51,101 bases of DNA. Origin: Sporolactobacillus vineae DSM 21990 = SL153 (GTDB taxonomy: Bacteria; Bacillota; Bacilli; Bacillales; Sporolactobacillaceae). Location of the stretch: the NCBI RefSeq assembly GCF_000377985.1, contig NZ_KB899055.1, positions 1 to 51,101 on the forward strand. The letters are read 5' to 3'. This document shows positions 18,064 to 26,705 of this stretch, piece after piece (the first letter of the stretch is position 1; each line of letters starts with the position of its first letter). Position numbers and translations under genes: made by a program. Under the pieces are notes generated by a model. It was not told the origin of the DNA. It saw nothing but the letters and a program-made list of their open reading frames with translations, and did no database searches.

Positions 18064-19266
18064 TTAGTAGATTTTATTTCCCTTTTTATACAAAGTAAGT
18101 ACCTTCGGCTGATCAAGCAGTGCATTGCGCAAACTTTTCGTATCGAGTAAAATCAGATCCGCATGACATCCTTCCTTAACGCCATACTGATTTAGTCCAA
18201 GTGCTTTCGCGGATCGGTAAGTAAGCATATCCAGAATAGTTTCAGCGTCCTGCGCTGTGCCCATCTGTGTCACTTCAGCGAACAAATAGGCCACGTCAAG
18301 AATGTTTCCTGTACCGAATGGTGTAAACGGATTCTGAATATTGTTGGTAGCGAAAATCACATTCACCCGCTGGCTCAGCAGAGTGTTTACCGGCGTTATC
18401 CCTCTTCTCACTTTTTCTTTGTCATGACGTCCGTTAATGTAAAGGTCCGTTGCAGGAAGTGCCACAACATTGATACGGGCATCGGCAATTTGTTCAGCGA
18501 TATCACGAGCCATGTTATGTTCGACTGAACCTAGTGACGTCATATGCGCTACTGTGATTTTGTTTTCAAAGTGATGCTCTTTAGTCCGCTTGATGATCTC
18601 CAGTATGGAAAGGTCCTCAGGATTATCCGAATCATCAATGTGCAGATCCAGCGGCTTTCCATACTTTTCAGCCAGACGGAACACAAAATCAAGATGTTCA
18701 TCCTGATCCCGGTCATTATAAGGAATACCGCCCACCACATCAGCACCCATCTTCAATGATTCTTCCATAAGTTCCTGAACATGCTTTTGGATGAAGATGC
18801 CTTCCTGCGGGAACACTACGATTTGCAGCGTAATCTGGTCTTTGTATTTCTCTTTCAATGCCATAATGGTTTCCATGGCCCTTAAATTGAGAATATCGTC
18901 AACCTCTACGTGAGCACGTATGGTGGTCACACCGCTTTGAATGCTCTTTTCAATCACCTTTGAAGCACGTCTGGCCATATCCTCTTTGGTGAACGACATT
19001 TTGAGTGCCGCAGTCATCTGGATCGCTTCCTGCAGAGAATGCGCATCTTTTTCCATCTTATTTAAAAGGTAAGCTTTTTCCAGGTGAATATGAGACTCAT
19101 TGAATCCCGGAAGTACAACACGCCCATTCGCTTCAATAATCCGTTTTGCAGCAGGCATCTCACTTCCAGTATCCCGTATGTACCGAATAATGCCCTCTTC
19201 GACTCCAATGTCGATATTATTTTGAAAGTGAAGGCTCTTTGCATTATGAAACAACAGATCCAGCAT
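18064..19266 (-). CDS. Cytosine-deaminase/AtzC-like metal-dependent amidohydrolase
   Basis: 400-residue amidohydrolase-superfamily protein. Metal-binding motifs in order are HIHLEKAYL (H59, H61), AHVEVDD, DLHIDDSDNPED, AHMTSLG and FATNNIQNPF. The HxHLEK form and the D-N-I-x-x-P-F region are typical of cytosine deaminase, isocytosine deaminase and N-isopropylammelide hydrolase. It would deaminate or open an N-heterocycle. First gene of the operon, preceded by the operator at 19418, and likely to act on the compound brought in by the NCS1 permease. Confidence 0.87.
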   Translation of the reverse strand: MLDLLFHNAKSLHFQNNIDIGVEEGIIRYIRDTGSEMPAAKRIIEANGRVVLPGFNESHIHLEKAYLLNKMEKDAHSLQEAIQMTAALKMSFTKEDMARRASKVIEKSIQSGVTTIRAHVEVDDILNLRAMETIMALKEKYKDQITLQIVVFPQEGIFIQKHVQELMEESLKMGADVVGGIPYNDRDQDEHLDFVFRLAEKYGKPLDLHIDDSDNPEDLSILEIIKRTKEHHFENKITVAHMTSLGSVEHNMARDIAEQIADARINVVALPATDLYINGRHDKEKVRRGITPVNTLLSQRVNVIFATNNIQNPFTPFGTGNILDVAYLFAEVTQMGTAQDAETILDMLTYRSAKALGLNQYGVKEGCHADLILLDTKSLRNALLDQPKVLTLYKKGNKIY

Positions 19267-19417
19267 TTTGATTCCTCCATTAATTATATTTATTTGTGTC
19301 TACTTAAAAAGCGAAGCATGCAGGTATTCCATTTATCATTCAGCCTCTTGGCCATGCTGCAGCTTCCCTTCACCCAGTTTGAAACTGATCCAAAAGGTCA
19401 TAAGTAAATCTGGCAAT

Positions 19418-19433
19418 ACCGGTCTGACCAGTT
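19418..19433. promoter_or_regulatory. GntR/FadR-type operator in front of the amidohydrolase operon
   Basis: ACCGGTCTGACCAGTT, identical to the element at 15078-15093 except for one central base; both are preceded by TCTGGC three bases earlier. It lies about 150 bp before the amidohydrolase start. A GTAAGAT-A-ATCTTAC palindrome at 19479-19493 sits further upstream; its role is unknown. Confidence 0.7.
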
Positions 19434-19538
19434 ATTGATTAATAGTTTATCATCAACTTTTTTATAATTCCATCATATGTAAGATAATCTTACACGAAAA
19501 ATCAAACCGCATCGAAAAAAAAGCTGCTGAGTTCAAAA

Positions 19539-19592
19539 TGAACGGACCCACTAAAGTTGACTTACCTTTGTCAAACTTTAGGGGGCTGTTCA
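19539..19592. mobile_element. IS3-type end-only relic (54 bp inverted repeat)
   Basis: TGAACGGACCCACTAAAGTTGAC is followed after 8 bp by the inverted GTCAAACTTTAGGGGGCTGTTCA. The tips resemble those of IS3/IS150 elements, and the left end of the longer relic at 24405 has the same tip-plus-hairpin structure. No coding sequence remains. Confidence 0.5.
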
Positions 19593-19637
19593 AGTCGTCC
19601 ATATCATAAGATTTCCTTTTTAAAAGTTATTCCTCAG

Positions 19638-19841
19638 CTATCTTTTATATCTCAATATCTGTCTTCCAGTGAACAATGAATAGTCCTTAGGCGGGATTGT
19701 ATTACTGATATCAACGTACACAAGATTGTTTTTGAGCTGGAATTTTACTGCTCCACCTTTATTAAAAATATCTATTTTAACTTTATTATTGCTTAGCTAG
19801 ATTGCAACAATAAACAGAATAACAGCAGTTATCAGTGTCAA
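19638..19841 (-). pseudogene. Fragment of an unrecognised small membrane-anchored protein
   Basis: A minus-strand frame reads QLTLITAVILFIVAI, then a TAG stop, then LSNNKVKIDIFNKGG and on to FTGRQILRYKR before a final stop. A hydrophobic anchor followed by a polar, strand-like segment looks like real coding sequence, but there is an internal stop and no ribosome site at the TTG. I do not recognise the family. The remainder of 19267-19960 holds only the operator and the IS relic. Confidence 0.3.
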
Positions 19842-19960
19842 CTGTTAATATTTGATAGGAAGCGAGGGACCGGGGGTATGCTAAAGACAGGCTTTTCCAG
19901 AGGGAAGCATTCGCACACCCGGACGGGAAGGTGTACATTAAGCATACAGAGGTGATGGAC

Positions 19961-20908
19961 ATGATTGAAAAAGCGACGTTTGCAGGCGGCTGTTTCTGGT
20001 GTATGGTTCATCCGTTTGATCAGGAACCAGGGATCTTGAAAGTCATTTCAGGTTATACAGGCGGATCAACGGTCAATCCAACTTATGAAGAGGTCTGTTC
20101 AGGAACAACCGGACACCGGGAAGCAGTTGAGATCACTTTTGATTCCGATATTTATCCGTACCGGAAACTTCTGGCACTTTACTGGCAGCAGATTGATCCG
20201 ACAGATCCGGGCGGACAGTTCCACGACCGCGGCTCCTCCTATCGAACAGCCATTTTCTATCATTCTGAAGCACAGCGGAAGGCAGCTGAAAGCTCAAAAA
20301 AAGAACTTGCGGAGAGCGGACGTTTCAGCAAACCGATTGTCACGGAAATCGTGCCCGCCGGCCCCTTCTATCCGGCTGAGGAAAAACATCAGGATTATTA
20401 TCGGAAAAGCCCTTTTCATTACCGGCTGTACCGTCAGGGATCGGGACGCGAGGATTTTATCCGGAGCCACTGGAGCCTGAAGAAAGATGAACAGAAACTT
20501 CGTGAAAAGCTGAATGAGATCCAATATCACGTGACGCAGGAGAAAGGCACGGAGCCGCCGTTTCAAAACGCGTACTGGAATAATAAACGGCAAGGCATTT
20601 ATGTAGATATCGTGTCGGGGGAACCCCTGTTCTCCAGCACCGATCAGTATGATGCGGGCTGCGGCTGGCCGAGTTTTACCCGGCCAATCAGTGACAGCCG
20701 GCTGACGTCGGAAACAGATACGCGTCACGGGATGGTACGGACAGAGGTACGGAGCCGGTATGGCAACTCCCATCTCGGTCATGTCTTTGATGACGGTCCG
20801 GCCCCTGGCGGCCAGCGCTACTGTATCAATTCTGCCGCGCTGCGCTTTATCCCGAAAGAACGTCTCGATGAGGCAGGATACGGGGAATATAAAGGACTGT
20901 TTCATTGA
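19961..20908 (+). CDS. msrAB: Peptide methionine sulfoxide reductase, MsrA-MsrB fusion
   Basis: About 315 residues in two domains. The first (1-160) is MsrA, with the catalytic GCFWC, GYTGG and the [18 protein letters not shown] segment; it repairs methionine-S-sulfoxide. The second (about 185-310) is MsrB, with GCGWPSF and [11 protein letters not shown], where the Cys acts on the R form. I see no CxxC zinc pairs in MsrB. The start is the ATG at 19961, eight bases after AGAGGTG; a GTG at 19931 is open but lacks a good site. The frame stays open further upstream without a start and reads [17 protein letters not shown], perhaps an older gene remnant. Confidence 0.93.
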   Translation: MIEKATFAGGCFWCMVHPFDQEPGILKVISGYTGGSTVNPTYEEVCSGTTGHREAVEITFDSDIYPYRKLLALYWQQIDPTDPGGQFHDRGSSYRTAIFYHSEAQRKAAESSKKELAESGRFSKPIVTEIVPAGPFYPAEEKHQDYYRKSPFHYRLYRQGSGREDFIRSHWSLKKDEQKLREKLNEIQYHVTQEKGTEPPFQNAYWNNKRQGIYVDIVSGEPLFSSTDQYDAGCGWPSFTRPISDSRLTSETDTRHGMVRTEVRSRYGNSHLGHVFDDGPAPGGQRYCINSAALRFIPKERLDEAGYGEYKGLFH

Positions 20909-21012
20909 ACTTCAGGCTTCGGGTGCTGCCCGGGCAACTGCCTGCTGCTTGCGGTAAGTGAAACACATCGCATGGCGCGTAAACAAACCGTCATAACTTT
21001 TTGTAAAAAAGG

Positions 21013-21018
21013 TATAAT
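21013..21018 (+). promoter_or_regulatory. Possible -10 box ahead of the WxL cluster
   Basis: TATAAT lies about 195 bp before the first WxL gene; no convincing -35 is found at 17 bp. Nothing else is supported in 20909-21211: a frame open from 21080 has no ribosome site and merges with the WxL signal peptide. Confidence 0.3.
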
Positions 21019-21211
21019 TATCAGCTGTCATATTGATAAAATAGTCTTAGGTAAAGATAACCAGTCCCTTTCATGAGACGTGTGGTCTTTTCCTAAGCGT
21101 GAACCATTAAATGAAAGCGCTCTAATATCCGCATTTCGCAACAATTTGGCCAGTGCGTATTCTTTCCGTGGAGTCATGCGGAGCAAAGGATTTCAAAAGG
21201 AGGAACTTAAG

Positions 21212-21856
21212 ATGCGCTATATAAAAGTGATACTCACAGGATTACTATTGGCAGGCCTGTGGGTCGGGATCAGTCCTCAGGCTTTCGCGGCGGAGCCGCA
21301 GTCGTCTGCCACACAGGCGACAGTCACCTTCCAACCGGAGGATAACGGGGGTTCGGGAGTCAATACCGGAGCGTTAAGGCTGGACAAGGTGCCGGATATT
21401 TTTAACTTCGGGACACAGACCCTCTCCTCACAGCCACAGGATTATAAGCTAAACACGGAAAGCCAACCGACTTTAACCGTAACGGATAACCGGGGAACGG
21501 GCGCCGGCTGGGAAGTCACTGTGCAAGCACCTAAATTGCAGACTCCATCCGGAAAAACATTGGACGGGGGGAATATCGTCATTGATCAGTCGCAGAATCT
21601 CAACGGGAATGGAAGCGTATCGCAGCCGCCGACAGTTTCCCCGTCTGTTACAGTAGATACCGCGGATACGAGCGGCAATCCTGTTCCTGTCGTTATTGCA
21701 GGCGCTCAGGCAGATCAGCATCAGGGAATGGGAACCTGGGCGATCAACTGGGAATACAATCAGGTTCATCTGAAAATCAACCCTGGTGAAGCGTTCAGCG
21801 GGGAACCCTATACAACGACGATCACCTGGACTTTGAACAATACTCCGGTTGAGTAA
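21212..21856 (+). CDS. WxL-domain cell-surface protein
   Basis: 214-residue secreted protein with a clear signal peptide (MRYIKVILTGLLLAGLWVG, cleaved after QAFA). The mature protein is rich in G, S, T and N, and ends in a WxL domain: WAINWEY, then YTTTITWTLNNTP, the YxxxITWxLxxxP pattern that binds peptidoglycan non-covalently. The start is the ATG at 21212 with AAAGGAGG eight bases upstream; a longer frame from 21080 has no such site. It is first in a three-gene set with a DUF916/DUF3324 protein and a larger WxL protein, the standard composition of these surface complexes. Confidence 0.9.
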   Translation: MRYIKVILTGLLLAGLWVGISPQAFAAEPQSSATQATVTFQPEDNGGSGVNTGALRLDKVPDIFNFGTQTLSSQPQDYKLNTESQPTLTVTDNRGTGAGWEVTVQAPKLQTPSGKTLDGGNIVIDQSQNLNGNGSVSQPPTVSPSVTVDTADTSGNPVPVVIAGAQADQHQGMGTWAINWEYNQVHLKINPGEAFSGEPYTTTITWTLNNTPVE

Positions 21857-21902
21857 TACCGGGGGTATGTTTTTTCGTAAACGAGAATGAGGTGTTCATC
21901 AG

Positions 21903-22898
21903 ATGAAAACGATTAAATGGCTGTCGGTTCTTGCCTGTTTTGCCATCTGCCTGGGTACAGGAAATATGGCCCATGCGGCTTCTACACATTTTTCAGTGAC
22001 CGCCATCATTCCGAACAATCAAATAGATAAACGTCAAACTTATTTTGACTTAAGAATGGTACCGAAGCAGACTCAGACGATTCAGGTGAGAATCGACAAT
22101 ACATCCGACCAGAAAATGACGGTCATTCCATCGATCATCAATGCAACAACGACGCTTTACGGAGATATCAATTATACGGACAAGCACGCAAAAATGGATG
22201 AAAGCATGAAATTCCCGCTGACGTTGATCGCGAAGCAGGTGCATCCCGTCACTCTGAACGGCCGCAAGTCCAAACTGCTTCATCTTCGGTTAGTTATGCC
22301 AAAAGAAAAGCAAAATGGCGTGATACTGGGAAGCATTCATTTCATTGAAAAAAACCATTCGGCGGTAAGGGCGCAAAAGCACCCAACCGTTTTGGTTCAA
22401 AACCAATATGCTTATGTCATTGGTCTGAAACTGAATGAAGGAACGGCAGTTCAGCCCGATCTTCATTTCAAGTCGATCAAAAAGCAAATGCTGAACAATC
22501 AGGAAATTATGTCAATTAATATTCAAAACAGCAGACCTGTCATCGTTCATGACCTGTCTGTGAAGACTCAGCTCATGAAGGCAGGGTCTGAAAAGATCTT
22601 GCAGTCCAGTACCAGGAAGAATATGCGCATGGCGCCGAACTCAAATTTCGATCTGCCGATCATCCGGAATCCCGCCAGTCTCCACCCCGGAAAATATGTC
22701 GTACACCTTTCCGCTGAAGCGAACGGGAAAAGTTGGACAGCTGACAGGACTTTTGTCATTAAAGGAGATGAAACCGCGCCCACGCATCGCCTGTCACCAG
22801 ATGCACCCTTCTATAAATGGCTAGGAGGCGCAGTTTTTATCGTATGTATTGCAATCATTTTTTACCTGCTTGGCAAGCGGCAGAGAAAGAAAGAGTAG
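21903..22898 (+). CDS. DUF916/DUF3324 WxL-associated membrane-anchored protein
   Basis: 331 residues. A signal peptide (to about residue 28, HAA) is followed by the DUF916-type domain (FSVTAIIPNNQID, YFDLRMVPKQTQTIQVRI), then the DUF3324-type domain (about 170-290), and a C-terminal membrane helix near 305-325 (AVFIVCIAIIFYLLGKRQRKK). These proteins are encoded beside WxL proteins; the first domain has been linked to peptidoglycan binding and the second to host or surface binding. AGGTG lies eight bases before the ATG. It is 46 bp after the first WxL gene. Confidence 0.9.
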   Translation: MKTIKWLSVLACFAICLGTGNMAHAASTHFSVTAIIPNNQIDKRQTYFDLRMVPKQTQTIQVRIDNTSDQKMTVIPSIINATTTLYGDINYTDKHAKMDESMKFPLTLIAKQVHPVTLNGRKSKLLHLRLVMPKEKQNGVILGSIHFIEKNHSAVRAQKHPTVLVQNQYAYVIGLKLNEGTAVQPDLHFKSIKKQMLNNQEIMSINIQNSRPVIVHDLSVKTQLMKAGSEKILQSSTRKNMRMAPNSNFDLPIIRNPASLHPGKYVVHLSAEANGKSWTADRTFVIKGDETAPTHRLSPDAPFYKWLGGAVFIVCIAIIFYLLGKRQRKKE

Positions 22899-22926
22899 AA
22901 GCAGAGAAAAAAGGACGGACGAATAA

Positions 22927-24225
22927 ATGAAGAAATTTCTTTTGCTTTTTCTGCTGACCGTGTTCTCTTTTTTTACGCTGAATATACACAGCAGTGATGC
23001 AGCCGCCTCCCCTGTGGCCATGAATCCCCTTTCCCTGACGCACCAGCCAAATGACTTTACGGGAGGGACGGTCGTGCTGCGCTGGGATGGAACAGCCAAC
23101 GTGGCCGCCATCCTTGATTTATCCAATATAAGTTATACGGTCCGTTTCACCATTCCTGAAGAATTACGCTACCTGATGAAAGATGCGGCCAGGTTCAAGA
23201 ATAATCTATCTGCGTCCTATCGCTATCCCTTTATTAATCTGCTTGGAATCATAACCGGTTACGGAACGCAAACGGTAAACAGCGATGAGATACAGATCGA
23301 CGAAAGTACAGGAGATGTTTCCTTTTCCGTGAGCTATGCTCATGTCAGTCTGCTGAACTTAATCGGTACAGTGAATGTTTCGCATTCACTGACCATTCAT
23401 CTCGATCAAATGGGCGTGACAAAATTGCCTCCGAATCCGGCAAAAGAATTGATGTTTACAGGCACGATCCTTGATCAGACCTCCTCCGCCTCACTGCCGA
23501 CATGGTATCGCAAGATTGGGATCCATTTAATCGATTCGACCGCAGATGCCAATAATGTACTGGTTCTTCCGGTCGGAAACCACGGGGAACCCTTCGAGCC
23601 TTTAAGACAGGTCAGGGTCATTGATGAAGAGACCGGGGATGTCGTTCCGGACGCAATGGTGACCGTAACGGTAGACACGGTGAACAGTGGCGATCACTTG
23701 TGGCTGGCCGGCGATTACCTAGTCACCTGCCAGGCGACGGACAGCTACGGTCTCACTGCCACCCGAACCTTTACCGTACGCATCGTTCCCGGAGGATTAT
23801 CGTTTGTAAACGTCCCCTCTCAGCTTACCTTCGCAACGACTGTGATTTCATCAGAACCGCAGTGGATTGCAAGAGAAACCCCGTCCGACTGGGTCATCGA
23901 AATAGAAGATTTACGCGGCGAGTCGGAAGGTCAGTGGTCCATTTGGGTAAGTGCCATCCCGCTCATAAATGCGTCGGGTAAATCCCTGAAGCCCGGGACA
24001 TTATCTGTTTATGGGAGGGCCGGCGATTCCTCTCAAATGACGGCTCAGTTAGGGGACGGTGAAAGCCATAAAGTCGCCAGCGGGACGACCCATCCGGTCG
24101 ATCATGGACATAAAACAATGACCTGGAGTAATGACAGCGGGCCGCTGCTGCATGTATCCCCGGGAGACGCCTATACGGGAACCTATCATTCTCTTTTAAC
24201 CTGGACGTTGATAGATGCCCCCTGA
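22927..24225 (+). CDS. WxL-domain surface protein, larger
   Basis: 432-residue secreted protein. A signal peptide (KKFLLLFLLTVFSFFTLNI) precedes a beta-rich body. An Ig-like or cadherin-like segment is suggested around residues 215-290 (VVPDAMVTVTVDTV and DSYGLTATRTFTV). The end is a WxL domain: WVIEIEDLRG, then YHSLLTWTLIDAP at the C-terminus. GGACGG lies upstream of the ATG, 28 bp after the DUF916 gene. Partner specificity is unknown. No strong terminator follows, only a weak CCTG/CAGG hairpin with CTCTTTTT. Confidence 0.85.
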   Translation: MKKFLLLFLLTVFSFFTLNIHSSDAAASPVAMNPLSLTHQPNDFTGGTVVLRWDGTANVAAILDLSNISYTVRFTIPEELRYLMKDAARFKNNLSASYRYPFINLLGIITGYGTQTVNSDEIQIDESTGDVSFSVSYAHVSLLNLIGTVNVSHSLTIHLDQMGVTKLPPNPAKELMFTGTILDQTSSASLPTWYRKIGIHLIDSTADANNVLVLPVGNHGEPFEPLRQVRVIDEETGDVVPDAMVTVTVDTVNSGDHLWLAGDYLVTCQATDSYGLTATRTFTVRIVPGGLSFVNVPSQLTFATTVISSEPQWIARETPSDWVIEIEDLRGESEGQWSIWVSAIPLINASGKSLKPGTLSVYGRAGDSSQMTAQLGDGESHKVASGTTHPVDHGHKTMTWSNDSGPLLHVSPGDAYTGTYHSLLTWTLIDAP

Positions 24226-24404
24226 TCTCAACAGGCTCTCTTTTTGGCTGTGTTAATGGTTGTTGGTTTTTCCAAAGCAGGAACGATTGTTCTATACTAT
24301 AAGTGGAAACGAGTGTTCGATGTGATTCTCAATGGTATTCATTCATGAGACATTTGCCGAATTGCAGCATTATTCAGATTTCTGATAAAAAAGGTACGAC
24401 AAAA

Positions 24405-24726
24405 TGAACTGACCTCCTAAAGTTGGACAATAAAAAATCTAACTTCAGGGGGGTAGTATGATCAAGCCTTGATTTTCAAGGTTTTGGATCACCCTACTCC
24501 GCCTGTGGGCGATGAAGCTCATAATGATACACGCTTTTAGTCAGCTTCATCACCCGGCGAATATCACTCAGAGAGTAGTGCCGCCTCAGCTCAGTAACTA
24601 CTTACGTTTGCTCCGTTCGTGTTGCTCGACGATCTGACGAAAAACTCGGTAGTCAAAGCCCGATTGACCATCGGATTTCGACTACCGAGCAAGCAGCTTA
24701 TGTCCAACTTTAAGTGTTCAGATCAG
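24405..24726. mobile_element. Deleted IS3/IS150-type element (about 320 bp)
   Basis: Left end TGAACTGACCTCCTAAAGTTGGACA and right end (inverted) TGATCTGAACACTTAAAGTTGGACA bound about 320 bp. Inside, on the minus strand, a frame reads VTELRRHYSLSDIRRV followed by MKLTKSVYHYELHRPQ, like the start of an IS3-family OrfB, broken by stops. A CTCGGTAGTC/GACTACCGAG hairpin lies at about 24648-24693. It occupies most of the 24226-24742 gap. Confidence 0.6.
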
Positions 24727-24742
24727 TTTAACTAGGATACTA

Positions 24743-25018
24743 TTATGCAAATGTCTTTATTTCTAATTGATTATTTAGTTTTTTAAAAACTTGCTCATAG
24801 TCTTTCCAATCAACTGAAGGATCACCAGATTCAATTTTTGATAAAGTTTCCAATGATACATTCGACTGTTTAGATAGCTCAGATCTTGATAATCGTTTAT
24901 TATTCCTTCTTTTGAAAATTTCTCTTCCCAATCTTGCTTGATCACTGTCTAAGTATTCTCGCACTTCAGGAATTTCTCTTGCTTTTTGCTTCAGTTGTTC
25001 AAATTGATTCTTTGCCAT
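24743..25018 (-). CDS. HTH antitoxin, HigA/Xre type
   Basis: 91-residue DNA-binding protein with a helix-turn-helix near its C-terminal half (LSRSELSKQSNVSLETLSKIESG). It should neutralise the toxin encoded just upstream and autoregulate the pair. A GTG at 25027 overlaps the toxin stop, but the ATG at 25018 is eight bases from AGGGG and gives a normal start, MAKNQFEQL. Toxin-before-antitoxin order is typical of HigBA. Confidence 0.8.
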   Translation of the reverse strand: MAKNQFEQLKQKAREIPEVREYLDSDQARLGREIFKRRNNKRLSRSELSKQSNVSLETLSKIESGDPSVDWKDYEQVFKKLNNQLEIKTFA

Positions 25019-25023
25019 TGAAA

Positions 25024-25521
25024 TCACCCCTCTAAATATGGTTTCAAAAGGCTATCTTCATTTTCTAGTATCTTTTCATGAAGCCTTTTAGCTTCAGATT
25101 TTTTTAAATCAGTTGGATCATATGCAGGATGCTCAGGCGGATTTTTTATAAATGCAGCAGTAAAAATATAAAATTGATGACCTCCATATTGATATGGAAA
25201 AAATATTGAACGAAAATGTACGCCATTGTAATCTACCCTAAATTCACAAACTGGAGCATCATGTAATGGTTTTGCAATTGTTCTTCTAATTTTTTTGATC
25301 CGTTTAGGTGTAACGATTACAAATGTATGATCAAATCCCACATCGCCCAACTCTGTTACTGGAAACTCATCAGCGTTTTCTAATGATTCAAATCCTTGCT
25401 GGATAAGAGACACAACAGTTTTGTCAAATTCTCCATTTTGAGCCTTATCAAATAATTCGTATATATAATTTAGAGTTTTGCTTTTCTCTGGCGACTCTTC
25501 CCAGAAAATCAATTGTGCCAT
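25024..25521 (-). CDS. Toxin of RelE/HigB (Gp49-like) type
   Basis: 165 residues; longer than classical HigB but with the Gp49-like core RRTIAKPLHDAPVCEFRV, then FRSIFFPYQYGGHQFYIF and AFIKNPPEHP. The family cleaves mRNA on ribosomes. It is followed immediately by an HTH antitoxin. The pair sits beside an IS3 relic and other debris, consistent with horizontal arrival. I judge the family from the C-terminal half; the N-terminal 50 residues are not recognised. Confidence 0.7.
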   Translation of the reverse strand: MAQLIFWEESPEKSKTLNYIYELFDKAQNGEFDKTVVSLIQQGFESLENADEFPVTELGDVGFDHTFVIVTPKRIKKIRRTIAKPLHDAPVCEFRVDYNGVHFRSIFFPYQYGGHQFYIFTAAFIKNPPEHPAYDPTDLKKSEAKRLHEKILENEDSLLKPYLEG

Positions 25522-25652
25522 TATTATTCTCTATCGACAATTAGTATATGACTTACTTACAGAAATTATACATCAAAATGGTTAACAACTAAAACTTGAA
25601 ACATCAAAAACAGCCTTCATGCCTTGTCAGATACGGGGGAATGCAAAAATAA

Positions 25653-25980
25653 AAGCATGAATACCGAACACTCGGTATAATTGAAGTACCCACTTCCAAT
25701 TAATCGAGGTCTATTCATGCTATGAAAAGTATATCACGAAATGATGCTTCAGCCGTTGGCATTTTTGCTTTTGTTCAAACCTTTTTTACCCGGTTTCATT
25801 TGGCACAAATAGCGCGGGCTTCCCGGGCCACAACGCGACAGCTCATCGATTTATTTCAGGAGGCTTTCGAGAATGACTCGTTCTGTCTGAGAAAATCATG
25901 GATCAAATGATTGAAGGGTTTCTAGCAAAACTGCCGGCCAGTTATCAGAATCGTTTGAAAAGAGTGGCAGGTTGAGCTAA
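25653..25980 (+). pseudogene. Broken, unrecognised gene, possibly a transposon remnant
   Basis: A frame from 25722 reads MKSISRNDASAVGIFAFVQT and on to ARASRATTRQLIDLFQEAFEND. After a frameshift near 25885 a second frame reads LSEKIMDQMIEGFLAKLPAS and ends RLKRVAG. The two appear to be one former gene. An inverted repeat (AGCATGAATA at about 25652, TATTCATGCT at about 25712) brackets ACCGAACACTCGGT upstream. No family recognised. Confidence 0.35.
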
Positions 25981-26136
25981 TTTATTCTATGAAAACATAG
26001 AACCAGCAAGAGATTGAGACACTTTTCTATCTTTTAAGTTTTAGTTATTTATCGTTGCTATGTTCTATTTTCACCGTCGTTGCTTCAGTGAATTCATTTT
26101 TTCATCTCTGGATACTTATGCTTCGCCGACACTAAG

Positions 26137-26343
26137 TCACTCAGTCAACTTAGTTTTCGAAATATTCAAATAGGCTCTATAAGCAATAAGTGCCTTCCCT
26201 GTGACACCAACAAATGTTTCCCGGAAAGCATTTAGGAAAACGCGTGATGTCAGAAAGCCCATCTGATACTGATGCTTAGCTATTACTTTCTGACAGTGCA
26301 TAAAGAAGGCTGAGCTTCCCTCAATATAAAAAGGAGATCTCCA
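26137..26343 (-). pseudogene. Unrecognised coding fragment
   Basis: A minus-strand frame of about 68 codons (WRSPFYIEGSSAFFMHCQ, later GFLTSRVFLNAFRETFVGV and KALIAYRAYLNISKT) has protein-like composition but no ribosome site. It may be the 3' end of a lost gene. The rest of 25981-26387 shows nothing else. Confidence 0.25.
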
Positions 26344-26387
26344 TCAATCGGAAATCCCCTCACCACATTTGCAGGATCGCTTCACCC

Positions 26388-26585
26388 TTATTCCGTTTGC
26401 ACGTCTTCACCAAGGATGCTTTTCAGATGCTCATCGAAATGCTTATGAATCTCCTTGAATTTCTCGCTGAACTCGGCCTCCGTGATGACCCCTTTTTCCA
26501 CAAGCAAGTAAAAAAGTGCTGTAATCCGCTCATAGTTCAGAACCGCTTCGGATCCCAGTTCCGTAATGATCTCGTCGTTGTTCAT
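26388..26585 (-). CDS. Small conserved-looking hypothetical protein
   Basis: 65 residues, acidic and helical, with an N-terminal SEAVLNYERITALFYLLVEKG and the ITEAEFSEKF pattern seen in short C-terminal oligomerisation modules. GTGAGG lies eight bases before the ATG, so it is probably translated. There are no membrane segments or catalytic motifs. It stands alone between degraded DNA and the SDR gene. Function unknown. Confidence 0.6.
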   Translation of the reverse strand: MNNDEIITELGSEAVLNYERITALFYLLVEKGVITEAEFSEKFKEIHKHFDEHLKSILGEDVQTE

Positions 26586-26705
26586 TCCCAGTACCTCACC
26601 TTCTCATTTTACAGGTACAAGCAAGATGCCCTACAAGGGCGCCTGACATACATGAGAAACATCGGTTGAGACAGGCTTTTTGTGAAAATATGCGAAACTA
26701 TCCCT

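Noticed and set aside
19931-19960. GTG start for MsrAB at 19931
   Set aside because: The ATG at 19961 has a better site and gives the family N-terminus.
20294-20905. 203-codon minus-strand frame
   Set aside because: Antisense shadow of the MsrAB gene; no recognisable domain.
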